A stretch of 8,920 nucleotides of DNA from positions 1 to 8,920 of the forward strand of contig JADGAE010000060.1 in the NCBI GenBank assembly GCA_015232165.1. The letters are read 5' to 3'. The translations under genes were made by a program, and so were the position numbers. Shown here in pieces: positions 6,402 through 8,920 of this stretch. This DNA is from Nitrospirota bacterium (GTDB taxonomy: Bacteria > Nitrospirota > Thermodesulfovibrionia > Thermodesulfovibrionales > Magnetobacteriaceae). Every line of letters begins with the position of its first letter. The first letter of the stretch is position 1. The notes below the pieces were generated by a model, which did no database searches, was not told where the DNA came from, and saw only the letters and a list, made by a program, of their open reading frames with translations.

Positions 6402-6434
6402 ATTATAACATGAACGGCACATTAAAGTGCCGTT
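6402..6434 (-). promoter_or_regulatory. Inverted repeat and -10 box upstream of the glucosidase gene
   Basis: A perfect inverted repeat AACGGCAC-ATTAAA-GTGCCGTT (6413-6434) sits just upstream of a minus-strand TATAAT (plus 6402-6407). It covers the place where a -35 would be, and no good -35 is visible. The layout suits an operator for a repressor or an activator site. There is no T-run on either side, so a terminator is unlikely. Confidence 0.45.
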
Positions 6435-6529
6435 AATAACGTGTCATTTCAGGGCTATCGCATTTGAAATAATTATGATGTTTTTTTGTGCTAAAATAAT
6501 CACTCTCCAATATGTCAACCAGCCCTTTA

Positions 6530-6629
6530 CGGGGTCAAGGGGTCTGTGACCCCTTGTGAGGGGGTCTGAGGGGGAGCAAAGCTCCCCATTCTTTTTTTTC
6601 TTGTATGCACGCAATCGAAATGTGCTATA
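6530..6629 (+). repeat. Dispersed modular repeat, copy C (short core)
   Basis: This copy has the same order as copies A and D. It starts with GGGGTCAAGG and a perfect hairpin AAGGGGTC-TGT-GACCCCTT (6537-6555). A G-run with GGGGTCTGAGGGGG follows, then a second hairpin (6571-6587), a T/C stretch, and a tail GCACGCAATCGAAATGTGCTATA ending near 6629, in which 17 or more bases are shared with copy D. The ~25-base GC-rich core of A, B and D is replaced by the short GGGGAGC-AAA-GCTCCCC hairpin. Confidence 0.7.
6571..6599 (+). terminator. Rho-independent terminator carried by repeat copy C
   Basis: A perfect 7-bp stem GGGGAGC/GCTCCCC with loop AAA (6571-6587) is followed by ATTC and eight T (6592-6599). 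It reads rightward. No plus-strand gene lies upstream of it in the window, so it would shield the two-component operon from read-through or stop antisense transcripts of the glucosidase region. Confidence 0.75.
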
Positions 6630-6648
6630 TACCAAGATAAATCAGGTT

Positions 6649-6681
6649 TGCGAAATTCTTGTCATTCCCGTTAGTTTCGCA
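6649..6681. repeat. Inverted repeat in the leader region of the two-component operon
   Basis: TGCGAAA (6649-6655) and TTTCGCA (6675-6681) are exact complements separated by 19 bases, 30 bases upstream of the operon's -35 box. It may be a binding site or simply part of a decayed repeat. Nothing else is seen in 6630-6710. Confidence 0.3.
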
Positions 6682-6710
6682 TAGATTTTAGCTGGGGGCA
6701 ATTCGAACTA

Positions 6711-6746
6711 TTGACAAAGGCGATGGCTATAGTATACACTGTATAC
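6711..6746 (+). promoter_or_regulatory. Promoter and operator-like palindrome of the two-component operon
   Basis: A perfect -35 TTGACA (6711-6716) is followed by TATACA (6733-6738, spacer 16) or TACACT (6735-6740, spacer 18). The -10 lies within GTATAC-ACT-GTATAC (6732-6746), a repeated palindromic hexamer that could bind a dimeric regulator and block the promoter. The response regulator itself is one candidate. Confidence 0.6.
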
Positions 6747-6810
6747 ATTAAATAATTATGCAGGGAAAAGAAGAGAATATGGATTATTGAGTAGCGAAAA
6801 ACGTGAGAGT

Positions 6811-7545
6811 ATGCCTTACACGAGCCAATTGTTTAGTGTGGCGCATGAGTGTGAGGGGAAGAAGGATGAAAGCAATTTTAATTGTACAGCAAGTGTGTCA
6901 TGCAATATAGCCCATGAGATAAATAATTATTTAACAAGTGTAAGTCTCTCCTTGCAACTTCTAAGGCTAAAGATAGAACAAACCTCCAGTGAATCCATAA
7001 TCAGGCACGGTATTGATATCATCGAGGTATATTTAGACAGAGCCTCACATGCGTCGCGAAACCTCATGGCTGTCAACAAGCTCAATAGAGCCGAATTTAA
7101 GCGTGTAGACATAAATACCCTCTTAAAGGATGTTGTTACCGGGATGGCCGGCGTGTTGGAAAATGCCATGTTACATTATGAATTGTCCGTTGATGCTTAT
7201 GCCAGAGGTAACTATATGGCATTAAAGAGCTGCTTTACTCATATATTGAGCAATTCCATTGAGTCCATGCCGGAGGGCAGAGGCATGGTCACGATATCAA
7301 CACGCCCCGATGGTAATAAAATACGAATAGATGTCGTTGATACCGGTTGCGGTATTTCAAAGGAGTGTGCACAAAAGGTTTTTGAGCCTTGTTTTACGAC
7401 AAAAGACAAGCCGGACGGCTTGGGGTTAGGGCTTGTCGTCGTGCATGAGTTAATCAGTCAGCACAACGGCGAAGTGGAGTTTTACAGTAGTCCGGGTGAA
7501 GGCACGAGGGTAACCATCGTCTTGCCTGCCGGCGATGAACAATGA
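6811..7545 (+). CDS. Soluble histidine kinase without a sensor domain
   Basis: This is a 244-residue cytoplasmic kinase. After about 20 unremarkable residues the dimerization/phosphotransfer helix carries the H-box NIAHEINN with phospho-acceptor H35. The ATP-binding domain follows, with an N-box at N148 (ILSNSIESM), G1 box DTGCGI (177-182), F box FEPCFTTK (191-198) and G2 box GLGLGL (203-208). No membrane segment, PAS, GAF or HAMP domain is visible, so the signal must come from the short N-terminus or from a partner protein. The gene overlaps the response regulator gene by four bases (ATGA, 7542-7545), so this regulator is its likely partner. The start is uncertain. ATG 6811 is used here; an in-frame TTG at 6787 would add eight residues, and neither has a strong ribosome binding site. 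The homology begins well downstream of both. Confidence 0.9.
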   Translation: MPYTSQLFSVAHECEGKKDESNFNCTASVSCNIAHEINNYLTSVSLSLQLLRLKIEQTSSESIIRHGIDIIEVYLDRASHASRNLMAVNKLNRAEFKRVDINTLLKDVVTGMAGVLENAMLHYELSVDAYARGNYMALKSCFTHILSNSIESMPEGRGMVTISTRPDGNKIRIDVVDTGCGISKECAQKVFEPCFTTKDKPDGLGLGLVVVHELISQHNGEVEFYSSPGEGTRVTIVLPAGDEQ

Positions 7546-8195
7546 TAAAGTTACTCGTTGTAGACGATAACCCGGATGTCAGGCTTCAGTTGTCTGAAAT
7601 CCTGACCTCCGCAGGCTATTACACCGACAATGCCGCCAGTGCACAAGAGGCCATAGACAAGACCGTCATAGACAGCTTTGACGTCATCCTGATGGATGCC
7701 GTGATGCCGGGCATGAAAGGCATTGATGCCATAAAGGAGATCAAACAGATAAGACCAAAGACCAAGGTTGTCATTATCACGGCCTTTGCCTCCATCGAAG
7801 ATGCCATAGAGGCCATCAAGCAGGGGGCCGTTGATTATCTGCCAAAACCATTTAAGCTCGAAACACTGCTAAACATCATAAAACGTGAGATCGAGGAGAC
7901 CACATTTGAGAAGGAAATCAACTCGGTCGATATGGATTTCATCCTTGGCACCATCTCAAACCCGTTAAGACGCAAGTTGATTAAGCTGGTACATCATCAG
8001 TCCATGCGTTTTATGGAGCTAAACAGGGAGCTTTCCCTGATTGACCACACACGGCTGGTATTCCACCTCAAGCTGCTAAGGGATTGCGGCCTTGTCGCGC
8101 AGAATGCAAACAGGGCATATGTACTCACAGACAGAGGGGTCAGGGTCTACAAGGGAATTATGATACTGGAGACATTCCTTATAACGGATTCATGA
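7542..8195 (+). CDS. Response regulator: receiver domain fused to an ArsR-like winged helix
   Basis: This is a 217-residue protein. The receiver domain (about 1-115) has all key residues: acidic pair D8/D9, phospho-acceptor D52 (LMDAVMPG), T80 (IITA) and K102 (LPKPF). A linker helix follows. Residues about 130-210 then form a winged helix of ArsR/MarR-like shape: a FILGTISNPLRRKLIKLV helix, a recognition segment ending in RLVFHLKLLRDCGLV, and a wing AYVLTDRGVRVY. This output domain differs from the usual OmpR, NarL or NtrC types. It probably binds DNA as a dimer in response to phosphorylation by the overlapping kinase. The ATG overlaps the kinase stop by four bases, and its ribosome binding site would lie in the kinase coding region. 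The regulon is unknown. No hairpin with a T-run is seen after the stop. Confidence 0.93.
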   Translation: MIKLLVVDDNPDVRLQLSEILTSAGYYTDNAASAQEAIDKTVIDSFDVILMDAVMPGMKGIDAIKEIKQIRPKTKVVIITAFASIEDAIEAIKQGAVDYLPKPFKLETLLNIIKREIEETTFEKEINSVDMDFILGTISNPLRRKLIKLVHHQSMRFMELNRELSLIDHTRLVFHLKLLRDCGLVAQNANRAYVLTDRGVRVYKGIMILETFLITDS

Positions 8196-8282
8196 TTTTG
8201 CCTGACGGCTCATGTGAAACCAAGCTCTTCAAGGGTATAAATTGCCTTTCTTTTCAGACAGTCTTTTGCATCTAAAAAGTAG

Positions 8283-8329
8283 TTGACAATAAGATGCTAA
8301 CATGGTACTATACAATTATGTGGTATACT
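8283..8329 (+). promoter_or_regulatory. Promoter region of the toxin-antitoxin locus
   Basis: TTGACA (8283-8288) with a 17-base spacer to TACTAT (8306-8311) is a plausible promoter. A second, extended -10 TGGTATACT follows at 8321-8329. The sequence GTATACTAT (8323-8331) is the exact reverse complement of ATAGTATAC (6729-6737) in the two-component promoter. Ribbon-helix-helix antitoxins usually repress their own promoter, so these repeats are candidate operators. Confidence 0.5.
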
Positions 8330-8338
8330 ATGGAGATA

Positions 8339-8405
8339 AGCCGGTTAAAGGTATAAAAACAAAGAGGTGTGAGCTATTAGGTATAAAATAAAAATCTTAC
8401 CGGCT
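8339..8405. repeat. Nested direct and inverted repeats in the antitoxin leader
   Basis: AGCCGGT (8339-8345) pairs with ACCGGCT (8399-8405). Between them AGGTATAAAA occurs twice (8349-8358 and 8379-8388), exactly 30 bases apart. This may reflect operator sites on one helix face or a duplication junction. Confidence 0.35.
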
Positions 8406-8447
8406 GCCGAAAAGATATTCAAAAGGAGATATGTTGAGAAATACTAA
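8379..8447 (+). pseudogene. Possible relic of a RelE/ParE-type toxin N-terminus
   Basis: The frame reads RYKIKILPAAEKIFKR and then RYVEKY before a TAA at 8445-8447. The first 16 residues resemble the beginning of RelE/ParE toxins, where a Tyr-Lys-Ile strand is followed by a Ser/Ala-Ala-Glu-Lys helix. No ATG, GTG or TTG precedes it. An ATT at 8376 lies eight bases after GAGG (8364-8367), as if a start codon had mutated. The frame then overlaps the antitoxin start. Resemblance over 16 residues is weak evidence and could be chance. Confidence 0.3.
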
Positions 8448-8676
8448 GGCTATAACTATTTCACTTTTGCCGGACCTGTTTAATAAGGCAAAGAAATTTG
8501 CTCAAGAGGAACACAGAACCATGAGCGAATTATTTCGCGAGGCTTTACGCAGCTATATAGAGGAAAGGACTTGGCAACGTCTAAGCAACTACGGCAGTAT
8601 GATGGCTAAAAAGCAAGGTTTTACCGAAGAGGACATCAATGTAATAGTCGAAAAGTCTCGTCACGAACAGTCATAA
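8431..8676 (+). CDS. Ribbon-helix-helix (CopG-type) antitoxin
   Basis: This is an 81-residue protein. The N-terminal strand AITISLLP (7-14) is followed by helix LFNKAKKFAQEEH and helix TMSELFREALRSYIEE, the order of a ribbon-helix-helix DNA-binding dimer. The C-terminal half, with YGSMMAKKQGFTEEDINVIVEKSR, is of the kind that wraps and blocks a partner toxin. Four bases separate its stop from the PIN-domain gene, so the two form a toxin-antitoxin pair. The start is ambiguous. ATG 8431 is only two bases after GGAG (8425-8428), whereas TTG 8434 has the usual five. The protein probably neutralises the toxin and represses its own promoter. Confidence 0.88.
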   Translation: MLRNTKAITISLLPDLFNKAKKFAQEEHRTMSELFREALRSYIEERTWQRLSNYGSMMAKKQGFTEEDINVIVEKSRHEQS

Positions 8677-8680
8677 TTTA

Positions 8681-8920
8681 ATGATCAAGGTTGTTTTTGA
8701 CACCAACGTGATAATTTCAGCTTTGTATAATCCTGATGGCCGACCAGCATCGCTATTAAAAATGGCAAGAAAAGGGCAAATTAAGAACTTCATCTCTGCC
8801 CCGATCTTAGCTGAGGATTATAGCGCGTTTCGATTGCGTGCAATACAAAGAAAGAAAGAAAGGGGTGGCTCCGCTCGCACAGCGACGTTACCGCGCCCCC
8901 TTCAGAACCCCCTGCAAGGG
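8681..8920 (+). CDS. PIN-domain toxin, interrupted in frame by repeat copy D and cut by the window end
   Basis: The sequence MIKVVFDTNVIISALYNPDG is the start of a PIN-family ribonuclease toxin (VapC-like, of the TIGR00305 kind), with the first metal-binding aspartate at D7. FISAPILAED (37-46) matches the second helix region. The normal family continuation (EYREVL-like) is missing. From codon 47 (TAT at 8819) the sequence is dispersed repeat read in frame (YSAFRLRAIQRKKERGG, then SARTATLPRP). It remains open through codon 80 at the window edge. Within the window the remaining acidic residues of the active site are absent, so the toxin is probably inactive, unless the repeat is an in-frame insertion and the rest of the gene follows outside. 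Being linked to an intact antitoxin gene, its loss would be tolerated. Confidence 0.8.
   Translation, partial: MIKVVFDTNVIISALYNPDGRPASLLKMARKGQIKNFISAPILAEDYSAFRLRAIQRKKERGGSARTATLPRPLQNPLQG
8819..8920 (-). repeat. Dispersed modular repeat, copy D (inverted relative to A; cut by window edge)
   Basis: In reverse complement this is nearly the same as copy A. TATAGCGCGTTTCGATTGCG starts at 8819 and includes the palindrome ATTGC-GT-GCAAT (8833-8844). A purine tract of AAAG units (8846-8864), the GC-rich core (8868-8898) and a CCCTTGCAGGGGG-type module at the edge follow. The sharp change from PIN-family sequence to repeat at 8818/8819 marks one true end of the element. Confidence 0.8.

Noticed and set aside
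6413..6434. The inverted repeat as an intrinsic terminator
   Set aside because: No T-run follows on either strand.
6444..6635. A 63-codon minus-strand frame
   Set aside because: It lies almost entirely within repeat copy C and has no ribosome binding site.
1..8920. CRISPR array
   Set aside because: The repeats are few, far apart, in both orientations and of variable make-up, with no spacer pattern or cas gene.

Overview
The window looks like ordinary chromosome of an environmental, probably anaerobic bacterium. It carries a radical SAM/SPASM enzyme, a GH31 glucosidase, a two-component pair, a tRNA and a toxin-antitoxin locus, at roughly half GC. No marker gene fixes the taxon. A Nitrospirota- or delta-proteobacterium-like host is only a guess. 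Both ends of the window lie inside copies of the same dispersed repeat, in opposite orientation. This suggests that the window is a whole contig whose assembly stopped at a high-copy repeat.

Layout, left to right. Positions 1-88 hold repeat copy A. Positions 166-370 hold a small decayed or frameshifted plus-strand coding fragment that runs into another structured repeat (368-512). Positions 528-3036 hold a tightly overlapping minus-strand gene pair. The first gene is an exported, multi-spanning DUF2207-type membrane protein whose C-terminal tail is Gly/Ser-rich and carries three CxxC motifs. The second is a radical SAM/SPASM enzyme that starts inside the last codons of the first. This pair is the most interesting system here, a candidate peptide or protein-tail modification cassette. 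A tRNA-Gly(CCC) with a good promoter sits just upstream on the plus strand (3100-3171).

Positions 3297-3960 hold a second minus-strand pair: a 53-residue (or 30-residue) four-cysteine mini-protein followed one base later by pncC (CinA C-terminal amidohydrolase). Positions 4062-4181 hold the longest copy of the dispersed repeat (B). Positions 4182-6395 hold a GH31 alpha-glucosidase with an 8-codon tandem duplication, and a perfect inverted repeat next to a possible leaderless promoter. Repeat copy C (6530-6629), which contains a textbook intrinsic terminator, separates this from the plus-strand half.

Positions 6711-8195 hold a TTGACA promoter with a GTATAC-ACT-GTATAC operator-like site, a soluble sensorless histidine kinase and, overlapping by 4 bp, a response regulator with a REC domain fused to an ArsR-like winged helix. 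Positions 8283-8920 hold a toxin-antitoxin locus: a RelE-like relic, a ribbon-helix-helix antitoxin and a PIN-domain toxin. After 46 codons the toxin reading frame runs straight into repeat copy D and stays open to the window edge.

The repeats are modular and rich in hairpins. Copies bracket the glucosidase gene, lie directly behind the stop codons of two minus-strand genes, and in one case interrupt a protein-coding gene in frame.
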